Assembly (NCBI RefSeq): GCF_001929375.1
Contig: NZ_MSGO01000005.1
Location: 62,001-126,000 of the forward strand
DNA length: 64,000 bases
Origin: Actinomyces oris
Lineage (GTDB): Bacteria > Actinomycetota > Actinomycetes > Actinomycetales > Actinomycetaceae
Direction: 5' to 3'
Part shown: positions 17,404-25,727 of the stretch, in pieces
Layout of the letters: each line of letters starts with the position of its first letter
Position numbering within the stretch: the stretch's first letter is position 1
The notes under the pieces: model-generated
Database searches by the model: none
The model's input: the letters and a program-made list of their open reading frames with translations, nothing else
Told to the model about the DNA's origin: nothing
Translations under genes and position numbers: made by a program

Positions 17404-17795
17404 GACCATTCAGAACCGGGAGCCTTGAGGAAACTCGAGCATTGGTAACGATAAATTGGGGTACGTGATCGCTTTGTAGCCAAGATTTCTTTTGTGTCAC
17501 GGTTTTATTTGCGCAGCAGATCCGGCCCCTGCAGCGCGCCTCGTACCGACGCGACGGCCACACGCGGGAGCGCGCTCAGGCGCCCCCGTCGCTGACAGCC
17601 CCGGCCCCACTCGTGAGCATCGAGTCCCTGCGGCAGGACATGGTGTCCGTTGCAAGGCGTGATCCGCGGAGCCCTCGAAGCATGCCGCGAGACCGACCTC
17701 ACCTGTGATCCGGCCCGTGGAGTGCGGGGCGCCGCCGATTCTCCCGTAGCCTGAGCACAGGAGCGATCCGTGCCCTGTTGACCCCGTTCGGGTCC

Positions 17796-17937
17796 TGCCG
17801 CACCCGGTGTGCGGCACGAGCATCCCGTGAGTCTGTGCGTGTTAGCCCATGAGTCACCCGGCCAGTCCGGGTGCGGGGCGAGTGTGGTGGGCCAGGTACG
17901 GCAAAGAGTGGAGGACAAAAGGTCCTCCCCCACACTC
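17796..17937 (+). promoter_or_regulatory. Structured 5' leader of the DEAD-box helicase gene
   Basis: Three hairpins in series. TGCCGCAC-CCGGT-GTGCGGCA (17796-17816) has an 8-bp stem and CACCCGG-CCAGT-CCGGGTG (17855-17873) a 7-bp stem. The third is a nested pair: outer GAGTGTGG/CCACACTC (17880-17937) and inner GGAGGAC-AAAAG-GTCCTCC (17910-17928). The last ends 47 nt before the ATG. Long structured leaders are known for cold-shock RNA helicases; here that function is an inference. Confidence 0.5.
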
Positions 17938-17984
17938 CGCCGCGGTCCCCTCCATCTTCATGGGGACAGATATGGGAAAACTTC

Positions 17985-20585
17985 ATGACTACCTCCTCCA
18001 GCAGCACCGCGCCCGGCGCCTCCGACGCTCAGGGCGCCGACAGCAACGGCCCCCTCAGCCTCGATGCGCTCTTCTCCGCCGAGCTCTCCGGCGGCGAGCA
18101 GGCCGGCCCGGCCAGGAACGACGAGGACGGTGTCGTCGCCGCGCCGCACCACGGCGACGACACCACCTCCTCCCCCGAGGACTTCGCCACTCCCGCCTCC
18201 TCCGACTCCCCCGAGGACCCTGAGGACGTCGACCACGACGACGAGGCGGACGACGTCGACCGAGACCTTCCCGAGGCCGACCCGGAGGACGGGATCGACG
18301 ACTCCGATGAGGACGACGGCGTCGACATCGATGAGGACGAGGTCGACGGTCACACCCCCTTCATCGACACCGATGCTGATTCCGACACTGCTTCTGACGG
18401 CCACCAGCGCGACGCCGAGCACACCGCCTCCCCGCGCAACCGGGACAAGAACGAGATGAAGACCGCCCAGGAGGATGAGGAGATCACCTTCGCCGACCTG
18501 GGGCTTCCCGGGGACCTGCTCAAGGCCGTCACCGACATGGGTTTTGTGACCCCCACCGCCATCCAGAAGGAGGCGATCCCGGTTCTGCTGGCCGGCCGTG
18601 ACGTCGTCGGCGTGGCCCAGACCGGAACCGGCAAGACGGCGGCCTTCGGGCTGCCGCTGCTCGACGCCGTCGACTCCCGAGACAACGTGGTTCAGGCGCT
18701 CGTCCTGGCCCCCACCCGCGAGCTCGCGCTCCAGAGCGCCGAGGCCATCACCGATATGGCCGCCCGCTCCCGTGGCCTGGAGGTGGTGGCCGTCTACGGC
18801 GGTGCCCCATACGGCCCCCAGATCGGTGCGCTCAAGGGCGGCGCCCAGGTCGTCGTCGGCACTCCCGGCCGCGTCATCGACCTCATTGACAAGGGCGCGC
18901 TCCAGCTCGACGACGTGCGCTACTTCGTCCTGGACGAGGCCGACGAGATGCTGCGCATGGGCTTCGCCGAGGACGTGGAGACGATTGCTCAGTCCCTTCC
19001 CGCCGATCGGCGCACCGCCCTGTTCTCAGCGACGATGCCTCCGGCCATCCAGGCCGTGGCGCGTCAGCACCTTCACGAGCCTGTTCAGATCGAGGTCTCC
19101 AGGCCGGCCTCCACCGTCGCCACCGTCCACCAGACCTACGCGGTGGTCCCCTTCCGTCACAAGATCGGCGCCGTCTCCCGGGTCCTGGCCGTCACCGACG
19201 CCGAGGCGGCCATCGTCTTCGTGCGTACCAAGTCCACAGCCGAGGACGTCGCCATCGAGCTGGCGGGCCGGGGCATCCAGGCCGCCGCCATCTCCGGTGA
19301 CGTGCCCCAGCGCGAGCGCGAGCGCCTGGTGGAGAGGCTGCGCGCCGGCACCCTCGACGTGCTGGTGGCCACCGACGTGGCAGCCCGCGGGCTGGACGTG
19401 GACCGCATCGGCCTGGTCGTCAACTTCGACGTGCCCCGCGAGGCCGAGGCCTACGTGCACCGCATCGGCCGTACGGGCCGCGCCGGCCGCCACGGCGAGG
19501 CCGTCACCTTCCTGACCCCCAAGGAGAAGGGCAAGCTCCGCCAGATCGAGCGCCTCACCGGAAGCCGTCTGGAGGAGATCACCCTGCCCTCCCCCGCGGA
19601 CGTCTCCGAGCACCGCGCCCGCAAGCTCCTGTCCAAGGCGGCGGCCCGCCACCAGCGCGGCCGTCTGGACATGTACCTGCCGCTGGTCGCCGGAGCCGCC
19701 CAGGAGCTGGACATCGACGTCGAGGAGCTGGCGGCCACGCTGCTGGCCCTGGCCGTGGGTGACGAGGGACCGCGCAGGCGTGAGGAGCGTGGCGGTGAGC
19801 GCCCCCAGCGCGCCCGCAGGGAGGAGAACCTCGACTCCGAGGGAACCTTCCTGTCGGCCTCCTTCGAGGGCGGGCGCGAGAAGAACCGTCGTGGCGAGCG
19901 GGCAGACCGCGGCGAGGGACGCCGTTCAGTCAACCGTTCAGGGCGCCGAGAGCACGAGGGCCCCGGGACCGTCTACCGCGTGGAGGTGGGCCACCGGGAC
20001 CGGGTCCTTCCCGGAGCGATCGTGGGGGCCCTGGCCAACGAAGGCGGGATCGAGGGCTCTGACATCGGCAAGATCGACATCCTTCAGTCCTTCTCCCTGG
20101 TCACGATCTACGCCGACCTCAGCCCCGAGCAGCTGAGCGTCATGGGGCGGGCGACCTTTGCCGGCCGTGAGCTGCGGATCCGTCCCGACGAGGGGCCGGG
20201 GCACGGCTGGTCCGGCCCCAACGGAGCAGAGCGTCGTCCCAAGCGGCGCGACTGGGAGGACCGCAGAGACAACAAGGACCGCGGTGAGCGCGGCGAGCGG
20301 TCGGACCGTGGCTTCCGTCCCCGCCGTGATGACGGCGAGCGCGGTTGGAAGGACCGGGACGGGCGCGGCAGGGGCGGCTACGACCGCTCGGAGCGCCGTG
20401 ACACCCGTCGTTGGGAGGAGCGCCGTGGCGACCGGGACGGCTTCCGCGGTCGGCGAGAGGACCGGGGCGGTCGCGGTTACGACCGTGACGGTTACCAGGA
20501 TGACCGCCGTGGCTACGGCGAGCGCAACCAGAACCGCTTCGGCGGCCACCGGGGTGGCTTCCGCGGAGGGCGCGGCGACCGCTGA
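17985..20585 (+). CDS. DEAD-box ATP-dependent RNA helicase (DeaD/CsdA type)
   Basis: 866 residues. An unusual N-terminal extension of about 160 residues includes a strongly acidic stretch (about 77-135, mostly Asp and Glu). The helicase core has the Q motif, AQTGTGKT, PTRELA, VLDEADEM, SATMP, and in the second lobe TDVAARGLD and HRIGRTGR. A DbpA-like RNA-binding domain follows (VYRVEVGHRDRVLPGAIVGA, near 655-730), as in CsdA. The last 120 residues are an Arg/Gly/Asp/Glu-rich disordered tail with YDR and RGG-like repeats. It probably unwinds rRNA and mRNA structure, notably in the cold. The start at 17985 has only a weak GGGAA; an internal ATG at 18456 would remove the acidic part. Confidence 0.94.
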   Translation: MTTSSSSTAPGASDAQGADSNGPLSLDALFSAELSGGEQAGPARNDEDGVVAAPHHGDDTTSSPEDFATPASSDSPEDPEDVDHDDEADDVDRDLPEADPEDGIDDSDEDDGVDIDEDEVDGHTPFIDTDADSDTASDGHQRDAEHTASPRNRDKNEMKTAQEDEEITFADLGLPGDLLKAVTDMGFVTPTAIQKEAIPVLLAGRDVVGVAQTGTGKTAAFGLPLLDAVDSRDNVVQALVLAPTRELALQSAEAITDMAARSRGLEVVAVYGGAPYGPQIGALKGGAQVVVGTPGRVIDLIDKGALQLDDVRYFVLDEADEMLRMGFAEDVETIAQSLPADRRTALFSATMPPAIQAVARQHLHEPVQIEVSRPASTVATVHQTYAVVPFRHKIGAVSRVLAVTDAEAAIVFVRTKSTAEDVAIELAGRGIQAAAISGDVPQRERERLVERLRAGTLDVLVATDVAARGLDVDRIGLVVNFDVPREAEAYVHRIGRTGRAGRHGEAVTFLTPKEKGKLRQIERLTGSRLEEITLPSPADVSEHRARKLLSKAAARHQRGRLDMYLPLVAGAAQELDIDVEELAATLLALAVGDEGPRRREERGGERPQRARREENLDSEGTFLSASFEGGREKNRRGERADRGEGRRSVNRSGRREHEGPGTVYRVEVGHRDRVLPGAIVGALANEGGIEGSDIGKIDILQSFSLVTIYADLSPEQLSVMGRATFAGRELRIRPDEGPGHGWSGPNGAERRPKRRDWEDRRDNKDRGERGERSDRGFRPRRDDGERGWKDRDGRGRGGYDRSERRDTRRWEERRGDRDGFRGRREDRGGRGYDRDGYQDDRRGYGERNQNRFGGHRGGFRGGRGDR

Positions 20586-20608
20586 GTACCCTGCTACTCG
20601 CTGACACG

Positions 20609-20648
20609 ACGGGCTGGGGCGACAACATGAGTTGTCGCCCCAGCCCGT
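20609..20648. terminator. Terminator between convergent helicase and DUF4097-like genes
   Basis: A perfect 18-bp inverted repeat with the 4-nt loop ATGA, starting 24 nt after the helicase stop codon. It lies between two convergent genes and probably works both ways. Confidence 0.85.
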
Positions 20649-20681
20649 GCTGCCGACGGTGATCGTCGCGCTGGTGGCCGA

Positions 20682-21416
20682 TCAGGCTCGACGGATCCGG
20701 ATGGTCCCCATCTGGGCGCGAGCCCGTAGCTCGAGACGTCGTTCAAGCGACTCAGGGTTGCGCTGACGAGGCAGGTCAGTGGACACCCGGCCGAACTCGG
20801 AATGGCAGTCGGCCAGAACCGCAGTCCCCTCGGGTACTCCCACCGACACAGTGCCCAGCTGACTGGACAGGTCCAGGAATCCTTCATACGCCTCAAGGAC
20901 CTTGACGGAGCCGGCCTCCGTGTGAGCCGACACCGTGCCGGTCGTGGAGCGGATGCGCACCGAGCCGGCCTGGGCCCTCACACTTCCATCATGGAGCGTG
21001 CCGATGACGATGGAACCGGCGTCGGCGTGCACCTGGGCACTCACGCAGTCACCCAGTCGGATGGACCCTGCCGAGGTACGCACCCGCACCTGCTCCCACC
21101 GGTGCTCCGCACTGATCGATCCGGCATCAATACTGGCATCAAGGCGGGTGCGGTCGGGCACCGTCACACGCACACGAGATGTCTCCGGACCCCACGGCCA
21201 GATACCAGCGAAACGCTCACGCCCCACGAGCGCGATCTGACGGATGGTCACCATGGCGCCGTCAGCAGTGACATCCAGAAGCGGTTCCAGAGGCTCATCA
21301 GCCTCGACAGTGATCGAGCGCCCAGCCCCCGGCGCAGTCACCACGCTCAGGGAGGACAGGTCCAGGATGAGGTTCGGCTGGGCGTCATCGGGAAGGTCGA
21401 AGGTCCAGATCGGCAT
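20682..21416 (-). CDS. DUF4097-like beta-helix protein
   Basis: 244 residues built from short repeated beta-strand units of the form xxAGSIxxx or xxAGSVxxx (SIDAGSISAEH, TSAGSIRLGD, ADAGSIVIGT, AQAGSVRIRS, TEAGSVKVLE). This is the pattern of the DUF4097 putative-adhesin fold, a small right-handed beta-helix. No signal peptide or membrane helix is visible, so it is predicted cytosolic. The ATG at 21416 is chosen because GAGGAG sits 7 nt upstream; the frame is open further. It lies 115 bp downstream of the RHH regulator on the same strand. DUF4097 proteins often accompany small DNA-binding proteins in actinobacteria, but their molecular role is not established. Confidence 0.8.
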   Translation of the reverse strand: MPIWTFDLPDDAQPNLILDLSSLSVVTAPGAGRSITVEADEPLEPLLDVTADGAMVTIRQIALVGRERFAGIWPWGPETSRVRVTVPDRTRLDASIDAGSISAEHRWEQVRVRTSAGSIRLGDCVSAQVHADAGSIVIGTLHDGSVRAQAGSVRIRSTTGTVSAHTEAGSVKVLEAYEGFLDLSSQLGTVSVGVPEGTAVLADCHSEFGRVSTDLPRQRNPESLERRLELRARAQMGTIRIRRA

Positions 21417-21531
21417 TGGAGTTCTCCTCGGGTTCCGGGTATCTGCGCGCTCCGCCACGACAGGATCGGGCGGCGGACGAGTGGGACAACGGGGATGCGT
21501 AGGTCAGTGGCAGACGATGCGGCGGTACGGG

Positions 21532-22152
21532 TCAGCCGAACCACCCAGTGAGCGTCACCCCCGAGGTCTGCCGCCCTGTCGGGCCAGTGGGCCGGCCGGA
21601 GCGATTTCCGGCGCCGTCGAGCTCACTGGCGCCATGAGCGGTCCCGGTGCCAGCGGTCCAGGTACCCGCTGAGCTCCATGAGCCTGACGGCGACTCCTGT
21701 CCGGCCAGCGCGCTGCGAGCCGCCTCGACGAGCCAGGCGTTGACCGAGCGCCCCTGGGCGCGGGCTGCGACGTCGATCTGCTGCTTGAGGGACTCGGGCA
21801 GGCGCAGTGTGGTGCGAACCTCGTTACCTTCCTGGGCCATGGGTTCCTGAGACACTTGAGAAGTGTTCTGCACCGGCACACCGACGGCTTCTGCGTCCTG
21901 GTTCAACGGCGTTGCCTGATTGACCAGGAGATGAGGGGTCGAGCCGTCCATCACAACGGCGACGTGTACGCCGTCGAGCTCACCGTTGAGCTCATCGACG
22001 GTATCCGCGAGCATCTGCAGAGTGACGAGTCGTAGAGCCGGATCGAGCGCAGCCGTCAGAGAGTGGGCTACCTCCTGAGTCCGCTCGTCGCCCAGGGACG
22101 AGATCTCCACGAGGGTCCGGCGCAAGGTCTCGGTGTAGGCATCCAAACGCAT
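21532..22152 (-). CDS. Ribbon-helix-helix DNA-binding protein (HicB/CopG-like)
   Basis: 206 residues. The N-terminal 110 residues form a domain with VHVAVVMDGSTPHLLVNQA. The ribbon-helix-helix follows at about 112-150: the DNA-contacting strand RTTLRLPESLKQQID, then RSVNAWLVEAARSAL. The remaining 55 residues are Gly/Ser/Thr-rich and probably disordered. RHH proteins bind DNA as dimers on short direct or inverted repeats, and four copies of TGACACCAT lie at this gene's own promoter, one overlapping its start codon, so autorepression is likely. No HicA or other toxin-like gene is adjacent, so I do not call it an antitoxin. Confidence 0.82.
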   Translation of the reverse strand: MRLDAYTETLRRTLVEISSLGDERTQEVAHSLTAALDPALRLVTLQMLADTVDELNGELDGVHVAVVMDGSTPHLLVNQATPLNQDAEAVGVPVQNTSQVSQEPMAQEGNEVRTTLRLPESLKQQIDVAARAQGRSVNAWLVEAARSALAGQESPSGSWSSAGTWTAGTGTAHGASELDGAGNRSGRPTGPTGRQTSGVTLTGWFG

Positions 22153-22236
22153 GACACCATGCTGACACCATTAACCACGCCTGTCCAGAGACCGTAATGC
22201 CATCATGACATCATTCAGCGCGAGTCAATGGTGTCA
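22152..22236 (-). promoter_or_regulatory. RHH gene promoter with four TGACACCAT operator boxes
   Basis: On the plus strand, TGACACCAT occurs at 22152-22160 and 22163-22171 (11 bp apart, one helical turn). The variant TGACATCAT is at 22206-22214 and the inverse ATGGTGTCA at 22228-22236. On the minus strand TTACGG (22192-22197) and TTAATG (22169-22174), 17 bp apart, could be -35 and -10. The paired boxes cover the -10 and the start site. The last box overlaps the stop codon of the upstream GTPase gene. Confidence 0.7.
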
Positions 22237-23934
22237 CCCAGAGGTGATTCGCTCCAGAATCCGCGTGAGCTCGGCCCATCCCTGTGTCTCGGTCCTGAGC
22301 GGCTCAACGAGCTCGACGTCGATGACCTCGTCGGTGGCCCGGCGCAAGCTCTCAATGATCCGCCTGCTGTGACGCCTGGCCTGAAGGCGGGCCAGGAACG
22401 TTCCCAGCCCCGCCAGGACCAGCCCGATCAGCAGACCTCCGAGCAGGAGGATGGTGGGCCAGGGGACTGTCCCCCAGCGAGGGACGTCGATGCTGATGAG
22501 CAGGAGATAGTCCTCCAGGACGTGAATCGCCACGAGCCACAGCCCACCGATGAGTGCCGTCAGTGCGGTCACCCACTGCAGTACGTTGGCGAGCCCCCAC
22601 CAGGCCGGGCGCTTCCACGCCCCGTAGTCCACCTGGGCCACAGCCAGTTCCAGAGGCTCGGCAAGCCTCTCGGCGCGCTCGTCACTGCGCAGAACAGCCT
22701 GGGCGGCCAGGTCACCGGGCAGAGCGGAGCAGGCCGCCACGGCGTAGACGTGAGCACTGCTGCGCAGCCTGCCCGTTGCCGCAGGCCCAGCGGGGGGCAG
22801 GGAGCTCAGGTCGATGACGCCGGGGCCCGTGGCGCCGTCGGATTGTTCGGCCTTCGCGGCCTTGGGGGTCGGTGGGCGCCCGGTTCCCAGGTGAAGGGCT
22901 CGGAGCGGGTCGCGTCGCAGGTGCGCGATCCATCGCAGCCAGAACCAACCGACTCGGGCATGGGCCCGGTGACGGTCCGATGCTTCGAGCGCCTGTGAGA
23001 CGATGTCGACTCCGGCGAGGCTCGCAGCCGCCTGCCGGAGCGCATGGAGGCAGTGACGCACCTGCGGTGCCTGTTGAGCGGCCGGGTCCGGCGCACCGGC
23101 GAGTGAAGCAGATGGAGCGATGATCCCCATCCGCTGCCCCATGTCACTGGCTGCGCGCCGGGCGTGGGCGACGAGGCTTCGAGCACCGGCCAGCCGGTTC
23201 GAGGCGACCGAGGCCACGGCGTGCGCCAGGGTCTCAATGCCCTGTCCGGTGCGGGCACTGACGGGAATCACCGAAACGGCGCCAAGCCCCTCCCTCTCCA
23301 GAATCCTTCTGAGGTCGGTGAGCACTGCGTCCCGGCCCTCAGGGTCGAGCCGATCCACCTGGTTGAGGGCGACGACCATGACCTCGGCGTGCGCCGCCAT
23401 AGGAATGAGGAAATCTCGATGAACGACGCCGTCGGCGTACTTCTCAGGATCGAGGACCCATACCAGGACGTCGACCTTGCCCGCCATGCGCTGGGCGATG
23501 GCCCGGTGCGCGGGCTCGTCGGAGTCGATGTCGGGCAGATCGACCAGCACCGTGGTCTCGCCCAAGGCCCAGCCGCCGTCGACGCGCACCCGGTGGCTGA
23601 TGGCGAGCCAGTCCAGCAGCTCAGTGGCCTCAGCAGCCGTGTCCGGGACGATGGCGAGGGGCTGGGTGGTTGTCGGACGGGTGCGGGCGGTGCGGGACAC
23701 CTCGGAGCCGGTCAGGGCGTTGGCGAGGCTGGACTTGCCCGACCCGGTTGCTCCGAGAAGGGCCGCCACCGTGGTCTGCGGCGCCAGACGCCGACGGTGG
23801 GAGGCCTGGGTGAGGACGTCCCGGGCCCGGGTGAGCTCTTCGCCCAGACCGAGCTGCTCGCCCAGGTCGACGGCCCTGGCCAGGTCCTCAAGAACCAGCG
23901 GAAGGTCTGACGTGCCGGGGCGGTCGGTCGTCAC
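22234..23934 (-). CDS. Dynamin-like/YfjP-type GTPase with C-terminal membrane helices (second of a pair)
   Basis: 566 residues. The P-loop is LGATGSGKSSLANAL near residue 62, followed by a switch threonine stretch (TRPTTTQPLAIV), VLVDLPDIDSDEPAH as the DxxG equivalent, and ALNQVDRLD as the NKxD equivalent. Two membrane helices lie at about 450-525 (WVTALTALIGGLWLVAIHV and ILLLGGLLIGLVLAGLGTFL). It is probably peripheral to or embedded in the membrane and shapes or senses it. The start is a GTG at 23934 overlapping the previous stop as GTGA, with GGAGG upstream; the open frame further upstream is a shadow. This indicates translational coupling and perhaps fixed stoichiometry with its partner. 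Confidence 0.85.
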   Translation of the reverse strand: MTTDRPGTSDLPLVLEDLARAVDLGEQLGLGEELTRARDVLTQASHRRRLAPQTTVAALLGATGSGKSSLANALTGSEVSRTARTRPTTTQPLAIVPDTAAEATELLDWLAISHRVRVDGGWALGETTVLVDLPDIDSDEPAHRAIAQRMAGKVDVLVWVLDPEKYADGVVHRDFLIPMAAHAEVMVVALNQVDRLDPEGRDAVLTDLRRILEREGLGAVSVIPVSARTGQGIETLAHAVASVASNRLAGARSLVAHARRAASDMGQRMGIIAPSASLAGAPDPAAQQAPQVRHCLHALRQAAASLAGVDIVSQALEASDRHRAHARVGWFWLRWIAHLRRDPLRALHLGTGRPPTPKAAKAEQSDGATGPGVIDLSSLPPAGPAATGRLRSSAHVYAVAACSALPGDLAAQAVLRSDERAERLAEPLELAVAQVDYGAWKRPAWWGLANVLQWVTALTALIGGLWLVAIHVLEDYLLLISIDVPRWGTVPWPTILLLGGLLIGLVLAGLGTFLARLQARRHSRRIIESLRRATDEVIDVELVEPLRTETQGWAELTRILERITSG

Positions 23935-25727
23935 CTGACCCTCCTCCCGGCCGTCCGGCGGCCGCGGGCAGCCGGCAGAGCGCGCAACGACGTGGCCGCC
24001 TCCTGGCAGGCCTGGAGCTGTTCTCGCAGCGTGTCCGCGCTGGGGGTGGGCAGCGGAAGAGCGTCGGTGAAGCACTTCGCCTGGTTGGCGAACAGAGCCG
24101 TGGCACGCTCACTGAGGTCCTCCCGGGCCCGCTTGGTCATGCCGCGCATCGCCTGGTCTCCGAAGACGGCCTCCAGAACGCGCTGGGCCAGGATGGCGGT
24201 GCCGCCCGCGATACCCACCTCTCCCCCGGTCAGTCCGCCGGTGTGAGCGAAGACGAGGATCATGAGGACGACTCCGGCGCCGTTGACGCCCAGGGACAGC
24301 AGGCGGGCAGTGAGGCGCTTGTCGGAGCCCTCGGCTCGAACGAGTGTGAGCACCTGACGCTGCCAGTCGTGGACGAGGGCCGCGGCGACGACCTCCAGGC
24401 CGGTCTGGCTGGGGACCTCCGCCAGGGCCCGGTTCAGCGCCTGCTGGGAGGTGCCGGCCCGCCTCCAGGAGCGTTCCGTGGCCAGACAGGCCCGTTGGGA
24501 CTCGGCGACCAGGAGCTCGACCAGGGAGGAGCCGATCGCCTGCTCAACGCGCTTGGCCGGGGCCGGACGTCCCCGCAGAAGCGACGTGACGCGGTCACGG
24601 ACCCGCCCCACCTGCACCTCCAAGGACCGGAACAGGTCCCCGGTGCCCACGAACTCCTGCCAGCGGGCCAGCACCTCACCGTGCAGCATGGAACCGTCCT
24701 CGGTGGCCTCGATGACGCGTTCCAGAGCGTCATCGTGCTCGGAGGTGGCTGCTCGACGCAGCTCGGCGTACTCGGCCTCCTGGGAGCCCAGCTCGACGGC
24801 GAGCAGCTCGCTCTGCGCCAGGAGGGAGCCAATGGCACCGGTCAGGCTGCGGTGCGCCACGTCCTGGCGAGCGGCCGCGTCGGAGGCCAGCGCCCCCAGC
24901 CACTGACGCAGCGGCGACACGCAGGACTCGGGCAGGAATCCGTCGTCGTCCAGAGCGGTCTCGGGAATCGTGAAAACGGGCGCCTCAGCCAGGTTCGCCT
25001 CCACGAGCCGGCGCCGCAGGTCAGCCTCCACCTCGATCTGCGCGCCCTGCGGTACGCGGTCCAGGACGATGGCGGCCGTGATGTGCCGCTCTGCCGCGGC
25101 CCGCAGGTGCTCCCAGGGGACGGCGTCGGCGTAGCGCGCCGCCGTGGTGACGAAGATCCACAGATCCGCCCCGGCCAGGAGCGTGGCGGCCAGGTCCCGG
25201 TTGTCCTCGACCACGGAGTCGACATCGGGCGCGTCCACGATCGCCAGTCCCTCGGGGAGACCGTCGCAGGCCCGCAGCTCGAGCTCTCTGGGCGTGTGGT
25301 CGGTGGCCGGGCTCGCCGGAGCGTCGGCGTCCACGCGCATGCGCGACAGGGAGCCCAGGACCCGGTCGGTGTCGAACCAGGCGGCGTCGGTCGGTGCGTG
25401 CAGCAGCAGGGGGCGTCGCGTGGTGGGGCGGATCGCGGAGGCCCTGGCCACGTGCCGGCGAACCAGTGAGGACACGAGGGTCGACTTGCCGGCCCCGGTC
25501 GAGCCGCCGACCACGGCCAGCAGCGGGGCGTCCAGGCTGGCCAGGCGGGGAAGGATGTAGTCGCCGAGCTGGTCGCGGATGAGCGTGGCCTTGTCCGAGG
25601 CGGCAGCGGTTCCTTGAAGGACGTAGGGCATGGACAGGGCCGTCAGGCTGTCCCGGAGGGCGGACAGTGCCCTGGTCGCCTGCTGGACGTGGTGCGTGCT
25701 GCTGGACTCGCTCCGGCTGTGGGTCAT
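23931..25727 (-). CDS. Dynamin-family GTPase (first of a pair)
   Basis: 598 residues. G domain: P-loop VVGGSTGAGKSTLVSSLV near residue 77, IRPTTRRPLLLH as switch I, LAIVDAPDVDSV as the DxxG region; the NKxD equivalent is degenerate (AIVLDRVPQG). A long helical stalk-like region follows, and a hydrophobic segment (LGVNGAGVVLMILVFAHTGG, about 480-500) lies near the C-terminus. The ATG overlaps the hisS stop as ATGA, and its own stop overlaps the next GTPase as GTGA, so three genes form a coupled operon. Streptomyces DynA and DynB are a comparable adjacent pair that stabilises septa; equivalence here is an inference. Confidence 0.85.
   Translation of the reverse strand: MTHSRSESSSTHHVQQATRALSALRDSLTALSMPYVLQGTAAASDKATLIRDQLGDYILPRLASLDAPLLAVVGGSTGAGKSTLVSSLVRRHVARASAIRPTTRRPLLLHAPTDAAWFDTDRVLGSLSRMRVDADAPASPATDHTPRELELRACDGLPEGLAIVDAPDVDSVVEDNRDLAATLLAGADLWIFVTTAARYADAVPWEHLRAAAERHITAAIVLDRVPQGAQIEVEADLRRRLVEANLAEAPVFTIPETALDDDGFLPESCVSPLRQWLGALASDAAARQDVAHRSLTGAIGSLLAQSELLAVELGSQEAEYAELRRAATSEHDDALERVIEATEDGSMLHGEVLARWQEFVGTGDLFRSLEVQVGRVRDRVTSLLRGRPAPAKRVEQAIGSSLVELLVAESQRACLATERSWRRAGTSQQALNRALAEVPSQTGLEVVAAALVHDWQRQVLTLVRAEGSDKRLTARLLSLGVNGAGVVLMILVFAHTGGLTGGEVGIAGGTAILAQRVLEAVFGDQAMRGMTKRAREDLSERATALFANQAKCFTDALPLPTPSADTLREQLQACQEAATSLRALPAARGRRTAGRRVR

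Larger units (their letters stand above)
17171..17984. other. 814-bp gene-free divergent region between the surface operon and the DEAD-box helicase gene
   Basis: Open frames here have unlikely composition and no ribosome binding sites, and I reject them. The stretch 17260-17520 is clearly more AT-rich than the rest of the window and should hold the divergent promoters. The right part (17796-17937) holds three hairpins that form a long leader for the helicase gene. Confidence 0.6.

Noticed and set aside
17505-17933. 142-codon minus-strand frame in the large gap before the helicase gene
   Set aside because: No ribosome binding site, implausible Arg/Pro/Cys/His composition, and it overlaps the leader hairpins. 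Typical chance frame in high-GC DNA.
21532-22152. Toxin-antitoxin pair based on the HicB-like domain
   Set aside because: The adjacent gene encodes a DUF4097-like beta-helix protein, not a HicA or RelE-type toxin, so there is no evidence for a toxin.
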